This document shows, piece after piece, positions 1 through 11,660 of a stretch of DNA of 64,000 nucleotides. Positions within the stretch are counted from its first letter, which is position 1, and each line of letters begins with the position of its first letter. The notes beneath the pieces are model-generated. The model had not been told where the DNA came from, searched no databases, and saw only the letters and a list, made by a program, of their open reading frames with translations. The stretch is from Cervus elaphus (taxonomy: Eukaryota; Chordata; Mammalia; Artiodactyla; Cervidae), in the NCBI RefSeq assembly GCF_910594005.1, contig NC_057818.1, positions 8,303,501 to 8,367,500 on the forward strand, in the 5' to 3' direction. The position numbers and the translations under genes were made by a program.

Positions 1-1150
1 CTGAGTACAGAAATTTATTTGCAGCAAGCAGAAAATAGACAGCAAGCATAAAAATACAGCACAGTCCCCCTAGTAAAATTATTTATCAAGCTAACAAGGG
101 AGCGACCCTTCTAGTAACAACAAGCCGGCGAGGAGAAGACATGGCTTTATATTTTACCTTTGGGTTAGCAACCCAGTAAAAATGCCAACTGACAAGCGCT
201 TCACATAAACATTTCTTTCTAAATGAGCTTCCTTGTTAGAAGAAAGGGAAAAAAAGTCTCTCTAGCTAAGGCGCACTACAGCTTACAGAGGACTCAAGCA
301 TATATACACTAGCTCTTTAGGGCCAAAATAATATATATAATATAAAAGAAGCAGTTAATGTGAATGACGAACGGACTTAACAAAACAAATTTAAAGTTCA
401 TTGAAGAAGATGTGCTTATATTCTTATCGCGGTATCCTCATATGGATATCGACAGACGTCCGCAGTTTTGTAAGAGGATTTTTCAGGGCCATCTTAACAG
501 TCTCCAAGAAAAAAATACATACATATATGCTCATATATAAGATATATATGTACTGACATTGCCTCTACTGTACAAGCCTCATTGCTATATTTTTTTTTCA
601 AATATTTATTTTATGAGCAAAACCCCAAAGTCAGATTTTACAGTTTAACGATACCAAACTTTGATTATAAATTACAGATCACTTTACTGCAGCTTGCAAT
701 GGCCAAACCGAAAAAGGGTGAAGAAAGAAGAAGAAAAGAAAAAAAGTGGGGTGGGGGATCCTCGAGTTGAAACGAGACAGTGACTTGATCCCAAGTAAAT
801 TTTAAAGAAATAGTAAAAAGATGCATTCTCAGAATAACTGCGGCCTCAATAGCTTGGGAAGTAACACCTGATGGATTTACAATGAAATCACACACTTGGA
901 ACCCATCTTCCCTAAAGTGACACATTGGTCATTAACCATGACTTTTTCCCCCCTAATTGTATCAGGAGACAACGCACAATGTGAACGACACTGTAAAACG
1001 CTGAGTAAGGATAGAAACGTCTTGGAGGATCAGAATTCCTCCTCCTGCACCTCCGGCCATCGCACCCCGATCAGTGCCTTAAAAAATGCAAATTTCTCAG
1101 CAACAGGGAGGAAAAGGTTTTCGTTCCTAATATGATCTGGCTCGAATAAA
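1..1150. other. AT-rich non-coding flank, UTR-like
   Basis: No protein frame or known repeat recognised. Contains stretches such as ATATATAT runs and minus-strand AATAAA hexamers at 14-19 and 605-610, a composition often seen in long 3' UTRs or conserved flank. Could belong to a transcript entering from outside the window. An octamer/half-MARE element lies at 1086-1103. Confidence 0.3.
1086..1103 (+). promoter_or_regulatory. Octamer plus half-MARE element, copy 1
   Basis: ATGCAAATTTCTCAGCAA: a perfect POU octamer (ATGCAAAT) followed 3 bases later by CTCAGCA, half of a T-type MARE. The same 18 bases recur at 6064-6081. Confidence 0.4.
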
Positions 1151-4100
1151 ATAGGATGGAAATAAAATAAAACGAAATCCTTCCTTACTTTTCTTTTTCC
1201 TGTGGGGAGCTGGGTGACCGTCACAGTGCTTGCTGCTGCTGAAAGCTCCAAGCTCTGGAGAACTAGGGAACCTGCTCTGGAGCAGGAACCCGGTGGCAAG
1301 GCCCGAACACAGCAACTCAAGACCTTGCAGTTTGGGAGCTGGGCGGGTTCTTCGCCCACACACGTGCAGGGAGGGTTTACCGCACGTACGGGTCACGTGC
1401 ATTTTGGTTACAGGGACCTTGGGGCGTTTTCCACCAGGGCTGCTCAGGATGCTACAGGGGAAGCAGAGGAGCGCCAACGGAGGTAACATTTTAATTAACC
1501 AGGGTCCCCATGGAGACGAGAGTGTTTCGAACGCATCCCATTTTTTACCAAGAATTTTATCCCCCACAACTAAGCTGGGGAAGACTCTGAAAGCAGTGCG
1601 TTCTGCGTCCACGGGCTTCACTGGACCAGCAGAGCGCCAAGCACGTGGGAAGGCCCTGCCTCCCGGGGAAGAAAGTGATGCCTCGGGGCCTCGCGTGCGC
1701 ATGCGTGGTGGATCTCTAGCAGCTGCTGGGAGCTCTCCTCCCGGGCCGCAGGGCAGCCCCAGAAAGCCTGTCCTGTCCCAAACCACTGCTCCTTCCCTGG
1801 GAGGGAAAGCTCTGATCCAGATCTCCAAACAACAAAGCACGTGCGCTTTCCTTCTACAACGCAGTGGTGAGGAACTGCTTCTCTTCGGGACTTTAAAAGG
1901 AGAAAAAGAGAAGGAGAATAAGAAAGCCGGGGGGCGGGGGGGGGGGGGCGGTAGTCTGGGGAAAATGAGTAACGCAATAGTCTTTGAGCATCAGGACAGA
2001 ACGCCAGTAGGCACTACCCACTGAAGCGAAGGAACGAGACAGTGCTTCTCAACTGGGGTCCAGAAGATCAAAATCGGTGAAGGGGATTTCTGCTCCCTCC
2101 TGGCGACCCTCACCGCTGGGCGGAGAGCAAGGCCAGGCCTGCGTGCCCAGCAGAGTCCCCTGGCCTTCTGAAAAGCAGCGCAGGATTTCCAGCACTGTCA
2201 GACGTATCTATGCACCCCAAGATGCTTGGAAAGGACTTTAATGGTTCCATTAGAAAGGGGGCGGGGGCGGGGGTGAAATAAGGAAGAGAAAATGTAAAAG
2301 GAAACAGAAAATTCTATTCCCTATTCAAGTCAGCCCAGTAAGAGACCCCGGCTGTCAGCTTCCCCCTGCCATTTCTTGTGCATCAGGAATGAACCTCATT
2401 TTAAAATATAAACAAGCCAGAGACACACCATCAGGGGAGGCTCAAGCCCTTTAATTAACCACTATCCGTAAAAAAAAAGGTCTCCACTTGGATTAAGTTT
2501 GGGGTAGGGGTTCAACCCTGGTGTCAGAATCCCTTTAAATAATTGCTAACAGTCTCCCCACCCCCCACCCCAATGACTGAAGACTGCTTGGCTGCTGGCA
2601 GGAGCCAGAGAAGAAGAAAAGAAACTTTTGTCTGTAGCACCCAATTTAAAGGAGGCAGTGACCTCAGGGTCAATTTCAGATCAATTCGCTTCTCACCTCC
2701 ACTGCCTACCTGCTAGCAAATGAAGTTACTGTGCTTTTCTATAGACTGAAAGGACTAAAAGGAAATCGTCACTTGCTGCAAGTGGATGACCCCTTATTAG
2801 AGGATGGATGCTTGCTGAAAGGAGCATGGAGAACAACTCCCTTCCTCTTTTTTGGTCACTTTCACCTCACCAGTGATTAAGGTGTAAGATGCACCCCTGG
2901 CTTGATAATTAGATGTTAATATCTTCCAGCAGCTTATACTGGAGGTCAGGGCTGTGTTGTCTCCAGTGACAATAACTGTAGTTCCCACAGCTGGTCTGAC
3001 TTGCCCACTCAACACCTGACACTCCCTCCCCCTCCCTTCCCCAGTATTAATTCCCATCTGAAATGATATAAATGCTAATGGCTTTATTCCCGTAGATGCT
3101 GGAAAGAGAGGCAGTCTGAATTCTGCCACTGGCTTACCCTTGTCCCAGCATTTTCCAAATACTGCAAAAAAGAAAAAAAAAAGGGGGGGGGATAAAAAAT
3201 AAAAGCAAAACCAACCCTTCTGCATAGCTCATTTATTGCTGATAATTTCATTAGGTGCCAGGAAAAGCAAAAAATGCAGACACTAAACAACAACTTTACA
3301 GTGATTTTTGGATCGAGGAAATGAAAGACTCAGCAAGCTGGAGGCGAAGAGAGTTTCAACATTGGCATCTGTGAACGGCAGCAATAAATCTGAGATTCTG
3401 GCAGGTGACTGAATGTGTGCTTTTAGAAGGAATGCTCTTGACAGAAGCATCATTTTGTTTTAAATAACGAGTGCTATACTTGTGTGCAAAAACCCTCCCC
3501 CCCCACCCGCCTGCCCCCACCAAATGAATGCATAATATTTCTTTTTTTAAGATAGCCCCTTCAATAGCATCCTAAGGATCACTGAAAATAATGGGACTTC
3601 ATTAAGCTGGTTGCCCTGTACTTGCTTTGCCATAATTGATTGATTAAACCTGCTCACTAGTGGGGCCAGTGTCCACGGAAAGGACATTAAGCAGCCTTGT
3701 GTGGGAAGGGGGGTGGCTATCTAAACAAACAACAACAACAAACAATTTGATAAGGGAAGCCCCGGTACTAAAACAGTTTAAACAGAATTATTTCCCCTTC
3801 CTTTCTCAGTGCCAGCACATACTGTGATGTCATCTGCTTAAGACACACTCCTGGAATCTCTGAGGGGTTGGTCCACTCTCCAAATCTGCATGCCAGACAG
3901 CATCCCACTCTTTGCTGTCCTCCGTGGTGGGGCACTTACTCTGCAAGCTGAGTACTGAGAGGCCCTGAAGGGTCTGCAGTGAAGCCAGGGTCCAGACCAG
4001 CCACTGTTCTCACGCGGGCTTTTCAAACACAGGCAATGAGAAGGGAACATTTGTGTTCTGTGTGCTTCACATGGCCTTTGCCTGAGAACACCTGATTCAC

Positions 4101-4870
4101 CATTTCTGTTAAAATACATTGATGGACTCTGCGAGGGAAATAACGGTAACAGCATCTGTAATTCTATGTCTGAATTAAACAGCTGTGCTCAGGAGCCCAC
4201 ATGGACACTGGACATCAGGCATCCATGCTTGCATTTTATTTCTGGGTGATCACGGGCAGCAATGTGGGAGGACACGTTATACAAAATAGAAACGAGATTC
4301 CGGAGTCCTTTTACTGTGTTTTTGTTTATAACCCAGCTCGTAACAGAGGAAAGCCTCCCTTACGTTGGTTAGAATTCACACTGGCGATGGTACAGTCAGC
4401 ATAAAACGTTTCCAGCTAACTGTGAGATTGGGGAGAGAGAAAACCTGATGGGCACTTAGAACCCGGGGCAGAGCTGTTTATACAGATTCCATTAGGAATC
4501 TCCCACGGGCAGCGGGAGAGCCACAAACAGGCCTCTGCCCTGTGTGTGTGTGTGTGTGTGCGTCCCACCTGCCCTGCCCAGGGCGGCTCTGTTAAGGCTC
4601 GGATGCATCCAGGTGGGTCTGAGAGAATGTCAGGAACATCTGTAACGGTAGAGCAGACACATCAGCTGGCTCAGGTCCACCACCTCCCCCTGAAATTAGT
4701 GTTTCAGCACACAAGACGAAAGAGCATGTATTAAAGGCCTACCTGCTTTCAATTTTGGTGCAAGCTATGAGTAGCTGTTAATCTCCTTTTGACAATTCAC
4801 CCTAAGAGACAGCCTCTGAGGTGAATTCCAAAGCCACCCTTGGCCTTAGGGTCACGCAACATCATCACCT

Positions 4871-4884
4871 GTTTCCATGGCAAT
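4871..4884. promoter_or_regulatory. X-box-like RFX site
   Basis: GTTTCCATGGCAAT matches 12 of 14 positions of the palindromic RFX X-box (GTTGCCATGGCAAC). Single isolated site; functional status unknown. Confidence 0.3.
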
Positions 4885-6063
4885 GATGCTAATGTGACAC
4901 CTGACCCAGGGGTGCTACCATGGAAAAACTGACATCAGAGAGCACTGTTGTCTTGGCATGTTAGAAGTCCTTCCTTAGAAGGCACGACCTTGACAAATCA
5001 CGCACTTGGGCAGACTTGCGTGTATTAAGCTGAAGCATGCACTAGAAAATGTTAAGATCAAGAGATGCTACAGAAATGGAGCATTTCATCTGTTGGTGAC
5101 AGTCCTTAGGATCACTATTTTGTAATAATACCAAGAACCATAATATAATCTAGACTATGTTTCTAAGAATAAATAAAAGGTAACTAAATGCCTCCTCAAA
5201 TGGCTTCTAATCTAATTCTCAGACTCTCATCTAGAAAATGGCCAGAAATAAGCCGTGAAGTTGTACATAACAGAAATCAACAGGAGAGCAGAAAACTACT
5301 GGTTGCCCATTTCTGGCTTCCAGGACTGAAATCTCTTAACCAAAGTGACTTTCTGAAAACAAACTAAGTAACTCTCCCAAGAGTATCACATATTAAACTT
5401 TTCATATATCCGGTTATAATATCTAATATCACAGAGTAACTTTGAGGAATTGTTCTCCTACCCAACGTCCCCATCTGGCCAAATGCCTCTCTCTTCCCAG
5501 TTTTCACCTGTCAATCATGTTCACAGCTGAAATTTGATTTCTCTCCCACCAGTAACCTTATATGAAATATTACCGGGGGGGTCAAGACCCGTGTGAACCC
5601 TGCCTTAAAAGTTCATTAACTCTTTGCTCAGAATGGATGGTTTCAGTGTAACAAAACCTGCCCGGTGGGTTAGATCATCCTATTTAATAGATGGCTTTCA
5701 AACTGCAATTATAAAGTCAGAGAAGAAAGGGATAAAGTTTAGGTACAGCATGCACACACAAGAACACACAAATTAATCCCAATGGTATACACTCAGTTAA
5801 AAATCTACATATGAGAACTATTAAAGAAAATGTTAATTTTGTTTAAGGCTAGGAAAGAAATCATGTTAAACAGTCACAGTCCAGTTACTCAAAGACTTTC
5901 CCAAAAACAGTATGTAAAAGTAAGTAATCAGATACCATGTTTGAAGAGTGGGGGGAAAATGTGGGTCTGTTTTCTGACATCCTCAATTCACTGTATTCTT
6001 AAAGTGTCTCCTTGGCAAAGAGTAGCAATTTGACAGTGTGACTTAAACCAAAAGCTGTATTGC

Positions 6064-6081
6064 ATGCAAATTTCTCAGCAA
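6064..6081 (+). promoter_or_regulatory. Octamer plus half-MARE element, copy 2
   Basis: Exact 18-base match to 1086-1103 in the same orientation, with unrelated flanks, which argues against a shared transposon. Both lie on the downstream side of MAF, about 15 and 20 kb from its promoter. Confidence 0.4.
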
Positions 6082-7464
6082 GCAAATTTCATTTTAAAAA
6101 AAATCAAACTTCATTCCATTAGCCAATAAGAGGTAACAGGAATACATAAAACCATAATGCTAAATAATTATTGGTGTAAGAGTGTTGGTCTGGTTCTCCA
6201 AATGAGGAAGATTCATAATTAAATTCACCCTGGGAACCTTGTAATTGAAAACCCATTTAAATAGCTTAATTTTTTTTTTTTTTTTTTTGTCAATGAAAAT
6301 CAGATTTCTGACCCCCATATCCTCCTTCAGCCTAGCGGGGAGTTGCTCCAAACTCACATTTGGACACAGAGGAGGGACACAATGTGCTTTGAAATTACAC
6401 TAACTTTTCCAAATGTGAGCATGGAGTGAGTTATAGGAGACTGTAAATTTGGAATGGTTATGTGAAGCCGGCCAGCGACCACGGATTCTAATGGTACAGA
6501 TTCGCCCAGATGGTCTGACATTCAGGCAGAGAGACCGGGCAGCTCTTTGGGAGTCAAGAGACTCCTGCTGGTTCAGGCCGAAGGTCTGAGATCCGCTCAG
6601 ACTGGCCGAGAGCTCTGTACCCCCGCCTCCGTGATGACAACAGGACAGGAAGGCATGCATGCTGGTCTCGCAGTCGGCAGCCTTCTCCTCAGCATCTGGC
6701 ATCACCACCGATGTACGCGTGAAACCCAGACACTACGGCTCCGAGAGCAGGAGGCTTTCACACCTGGAGAGTGATCCGCATTCCTCACTCGCTCGCTCGC
6801 TCCCTCATGGAAGATGCATTAAAACAAGCACATGCAAATCAGAAATCAAGATGTACCTCTTTGACTTCGGGCAACAGGAATTTTCACATCACTGATGTAG
6901 AGGATTCCCTTGGGTACCTGATTCAGTAAATATATTAAAATAAACAAAGGGTCATTAATAACCACGAAGAGGGCTTTATAAGGACAGCATGTTCAAGGCC
7001 GCCTAACTAGCTATGAGAAGGGCACAGTGAGAGCCGAAGAAGAGGAACTTAGGTCCACTTGCTTTGGCAGCCTGGTCTCAGCCCTGCCAGAGGAAGGGTT
7101 CGCATGGAAGAGAACAGCGCGGCGTGCTGCGTCAACCCCCCCTCCACCCTGCCTCTGATCCTGCGAAGGTGGAGACCGTGATGTCCACTGGCCTGGCAGC
7201 TGGCATCAGCCCTGAAGCTGCCCTCAGCTCAGAGAATCAAGTGATCCTGGGTTCACAGTGGATGAGGACTGAAAGGTCTCTGATGGGTGTCTCCCAAGTG
7301 TTCACAGACTAAGCATCCCTTGGGGAACCAAACTGGTCTACTTCTCCCTGGCTTCATTACCTAGACCGGATTCTCTTCCATCTTCCCCCCTCCTCTTCCA
7401 CAGACAGGGTCTACTCTGCTAGTACTGCTGACCTTAATCGTAGACGTTCTCTTAACAAATACAA

Positions 7465-8770
7465 CCATTTAGAGAACACTCTTTTATTTATTAACTTCCA
7501 CTCTGTTTAAATTAGTAGCAGGGAATGCTTAGAACGGTAATATGAAAATGAGATTGCTTTAGAAAAAAAAAGTCTTTTTTGCTTCACAGTGAATAACAAA
7601 GCACAGTAATTCAAAGTAGTTTAGCTTTCTATGGTTCAAAAACCCCTTATTGCTATTAGCTGTACTAATGTTAAGTGGCAAAATAATTATCATTTACTGT
7701 ACGGAGTCCAATATTTTCCAGACAGCAGTTTAATAACAAAGCAGACCTGTCATTTCTCCATATAGTTAGCCATACTCTACAAGCGCAAACTGTCAAAATA
7801 TATTTAAAATCTAATTTAAAAAATTCAACATGGTTACAACAAATCTGTGTACAATAACTATGATAAACCAGTAAGTCAATCTAATTTTTTTGCCAGTGTG
7901 GAGATTCAGTTATTCTTCTTTAATCTGCCCCATTTTTATTTGAATTACTTTACAATTGGTGTGAAAAAATACACATGACACATACACCTGCTGAAATATC
8001 TAGGCTGCTGTAACTGGGATAGAATCTTTTACTTAAGTTTTCATTTAGTGTAACTCTCTAACAATTTTCCAATGTCCTTTATCTAAACAGTCTGACTATG
8101 CATTAAAACACAGATAAATAAATTTGGACTCATATCTGTCAGAGCTGTCCCAAATACATTATGGGCTTTGATCCACATTTCATGTTAGAAATGATTTTTT
8201 AAACGTTATGGCACAAACTGCTCTTTTTCATGTCAGAGTATATACTAATCTTTTGCCAAATATATTATTTCTATGCCAAAAAAAAAAAGAAACAAGAAAC
8301 ATACTGAAGTTATAAAACCTGGAAGTGTTATCCATGATATCAATTGTTCTCCATTTCAAGTTCAAATGGCTAATCTCAAAAAACAAACAAAAGACAAAAC
8401 AAAACTTCCCATATAATGTTACTTTAAAAAAAAAAAAACAAAAAACCTTTAGGAACAACAGATTCTGTTTGAAATGCAACTGAATAGAGTATAAAAGCTT
8501 CAGAGATTGTGGAGGGAATATTTTTAATTCCTTTGGGGCACTGCAAACATATGTTAAGCTTCTGCAAGGAATATTTTACATGACATCATAGACTTGTGAA
8601 GCATTCTTCAATTTTAGAACAATATTACAAAGCAATAATTGAACGGAGACTTTGCAAAAATTCCCCTTTGCCTTCCTGACCAGCTCATTGATAGCCTCTG
8701 TTATTTTTGGAGAAAAAGAATCGGGCCTCATTAAATGTGATATTTGGCATCTTGCCTGAAATCTCATAAA
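7465..8770 (-). other. UTR-like AT-rich segment, possible distal MAF 3' UTR
   Basis: About 1.3 kb of AT-rich, repeat-free DNA ending on its minus-strand 3' side with overlapping AATAAA hexamers (7483-7492). It lies about 13 kb below the MAF start. I recall human MAF annotations extending roughly 15 kb from the start site, so a distal exon or long 3' UTR is possible. No coding potential seen. It could equally be a conserved non-coding block or a separate RNA. Confidence 0.25.
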
Positions 8771-9359
8771 GTAGATGTCCTTTTTAGATCATTGGTGTCA
8801 TTTTCCTCAAGATGACCTCTATTCTCTGGCCACCTGGGGAACCCATCCTGTTATCAAGGCATTTACTTTCCAAAGCAGGGGAGAGAGATTCAGTTCGCAC
8901 ACACGAATAGGGTCCAGAAGCCGTTGCCGGGTTCTGTCCTCATCACCTTCACCCAGCCTAGTCACTAGGGAAGAATGGTGGGGGCAAGGGGACCTCGCCT
9001 GGGAGTAGAGAGGAGACTCTCAAGCTGGACTGCACTGGGTGCAGTCCAGGCGGGCCATCTGCTAGCACAGAGCCTCCACGAGCGGGATCTATTTGCCTAA
9101 CAATTAAATGGTACTTTTTAAATAGCATAGGAATGTGCGGTGATATTCCAAGGAAGATTTGAAAAGGTCTCATTAGCGGTACAGTGCAGGGGGAGTTAAC
9201 ACGGACAGGGCGCCCTGAGAACACAGAGACGGTCAGCACGCACCTCCTCGCTGCCCTGAGTCATGCCAAGCCCGGCCAGGGTTTTATGGGAAGACCATCT
9301 TTGACTATTTAGGCTCGGTTTGGCTCCCGCCTACCAACACGTGGAGGAGACCGAGGAAG

Positions 9360-9670
9360 TCTGTCGTGTGCTCATTAGTATGTCCCGATGCGGAAACTGC
9401 ATATTCATCTTTTAATAGCTCCCCCCTCTACAATGTATTAAAGAGCATCACATGGAGATAAGATAGATAAATGGCAGATGAAAGAATATGTTGGGTTCCC
9501 CGCCTGAAAACAGATTCAACCACCATCTTTTAACCGATTTCATCTGAGAATGATTACTGCAGGTCCCCCATCCTGGCAAAAAGGACTTTAGTGGAATCTG
9601 ACAATGTAAAAGCGGCTCAGACGCTGAGACCCTTGCTTTCCTTTCACCATATTTATCTGCACATTTATGA
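9360..9670. promoter_or_regulatory. Candidate conserved regulatory block with GATA cluster
   Basis: Unique sequence with ATTAGTATG, TTTTAATAG and three overlapping WGATAR motifs at 9456-9470 (AGATAA, AGATAG, AGATAA). The look is that of a conserved enhancer, but conservation cannot be seen from one genome. Confidence 0.25.
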
Positions 9671-10199
9671 ATCCTTCCCTAAGAGAAGAAGAAGGGGAAA
9701 GGGGGAAGTTTATTTAAGAAGGTGCAGAGATGCTTAATTACTTTGCACTCAAGGATCCAAAAAACTGAAGGTCCCTAAAAGGGGGAAAAAAAAAATCCCG
9801 CATGAAGGGCTCTTTTCTGAAATGAGTGATTTTAAAGTTTGTCCTTTGCAGACAGTTCCTGAGTGTCTGAGATTCGGCAGCCACCCAGGAATCCAAGCAA
9901 GCCCCTCTAGCTGAGCTATGGGTGAGATCCTAATGAAGTTTGCTTGAGTGGCTTTCCCCTACAATAAGCATCAAACTGTATCAAGGCAAATCCCAAATAT
10001 AGTATGGAGATTTCTAGAATGACTTAAAGCAGGTTATCTGGATTTCCTTCCTTTTTTCGTTTGCCTCTTCACCCTGTCTATAACCAGAGAAGGGGAAAAA
10101 TAAAATAAAATAAAGCTAGATCTGGAAAATGGGCCAGAAAATTAATAGAGTAAAAACCAAATGACCTGGACCTGAAGATCTTACTTCCAGAAGGTTCCT

Positions 10200-11660
10200 G
10201 GGGCGGCTGGAGTGTGGTGTGGGGGGTCCCAAGTGGAGGAGGAGCGTTTTAGGGCTGAATCTGCTTCCTCCCTCCATGCGCCCACCCCTGTACTCAGCAG
10301 AGCAGGTCATTTTCACATCCCCGAGGCCCCCACTGTGGCTCGGGTGGTCCTCCTGGAACAGTTGAACCAAATCCCAATACACGTCCAAGAAGCGGGCTGG
10401 GCCCCGGGCGAACTGGGAATGACCGCCCGCGGTGGTGCCCCGGGTGCAGGTGCGGGCCTGGGCATTTCAGAGGGGAGCAGCTTGGCGGGCAGAGTCCCCA
10501 GCCTTCACTCCCCACCCCGGGGTGCCACTGGGGCCTGGGGCACGTGGGGGCAGCCGGACCCCACCCCGCGAGCCCTGTCCTTCTGCACCCGCCGCGGTGG
10601 CCAAGGTATCAGGCGGGTGGAGAGCACAGCTCGGTGGGCAGGGCTACCCAGGGTGAAGGGGCCCCAGAAGCTGCAGCCGCGCTTAGACACGCCACGGCCA
10701 CCTGCCAGCTCTCCTCCTCATCCCAGCCTCTGTCTGCCCCGGGCCTGGCACAGAAGTGAGCTAACGGGCCCCAAGCCCCAGCTTAGGTGACTGCTTTCTG
10801 GTCCAACGCAGTGACTTCTGAGTCTCTGATGGCCCTGGTGACCAGGCGTGAAATACAGACAGGACACTGGGATGGGCCAGGGACCAGGCGCTCAGGGGCC
10901 GAGGCCCTGGACCTAAGGACGTGGCAGTTGTCTTCAGGGATGCTGGGGACCTCAGGGTCTGCCACCGGCCTGTCAGTCATCCTGCAAATAAATCCGGTCT
11001 GGTGGGAAGCAGGGGCCCCGGGAATGACCTAGAGCTGACCCCTGGCGATCAGGGGTCATAAGCCAAGGTGGGTCTCTGTTAGTGACACCACCACCCCTGA
11101 CCCCAGCCCAGCCCCTGTAGACCAGCTAGCTGCCCTCTGCTCCTCTGGTCTGCTTTGCTTCCTGGAAAAATCCCCCAAAGCAGACCAGAAACCCACTTCT
11201 GCAGGCTTCTGGAAGTGGACGAAGGCATGGAGAACAAGGAAAAATGTGGGGGGCAAAAGGGAACACGGCTCTGTTGGCCGAGGTTTTCAGCTCAGGGCCC
11301 CCTTCACGGCCTCCTTTTCAGCATTCTCTTGGGACAGGGACGGAGTGGGTGGTACGCCTCCTCTCCCATTTCTACAAAGGTTTTGTGGCCTCGCCTATTT
11401 CCTACCCGAAAGAACCAACCGCAAGGAAAAACCATTCTTTGGAATCTCAGCTTGGAAACACTCAAGGCTGGTGATCAGAATATTTAGAATAGATTCAGAA
11501 TCCAAATCCCTGGTGTGTAACTCACACCCAGGCAGGCCTAGGCTGGGTGGGGGCCAAGGGGGTGTGGGGGTGAGCACAGAACTGTTTCCTCTCCTCTCCC
11601 CCCTCTCCCAAACCTCCACAGACCACCCCTCCCTCATCCTCCCTTCTTGAATTAATGCCC
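10200..11660. other. GC-rich non-coding segment downstream of MAF
   Basis: Clearly richer in G+C than its surroundings, with a short CpG cluster at 10390-10600. Several overlapping open frames exist on both strands, as expected for such composition, and none gives a known protein. No repeat recognised. Confidence 0.3.

Larger units (their letters stand above)
1150..7440. other. Non-coding flank downstream of MAF
   Basis: No gene recognised. Mostly unique sequence with short homopolymers: a G-rich run at 1930-1950, a (TG)n at about 4541-4561 and a T run at 6271-6288. A GC-richer part at 1200-2030 has long open frames on both strands but no domain, start context or codon bias that would support a protein. 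An RFX-like X-box is at 4871-4884. Confidence 0.4.

Noticed and set aside
1127..1840. Long minus-strand frame in the downstream flank
   Set aside because: No recognisable domain, overlaps an equally long plus-strand frame, GC-rich patch; chance frame.
1929..1950. G-run as a G-quadruplex element
   Set aside because: A homopolymer run can fold, but nothing around it suggests a role; similar runs occur at random in the window.
2040..2240. A possible hAT remnant beginning CAGTGCTTCTCAACTGGGG
   Set aside because: Only the first about 20 bases resemble the element; the rest does not follow it.
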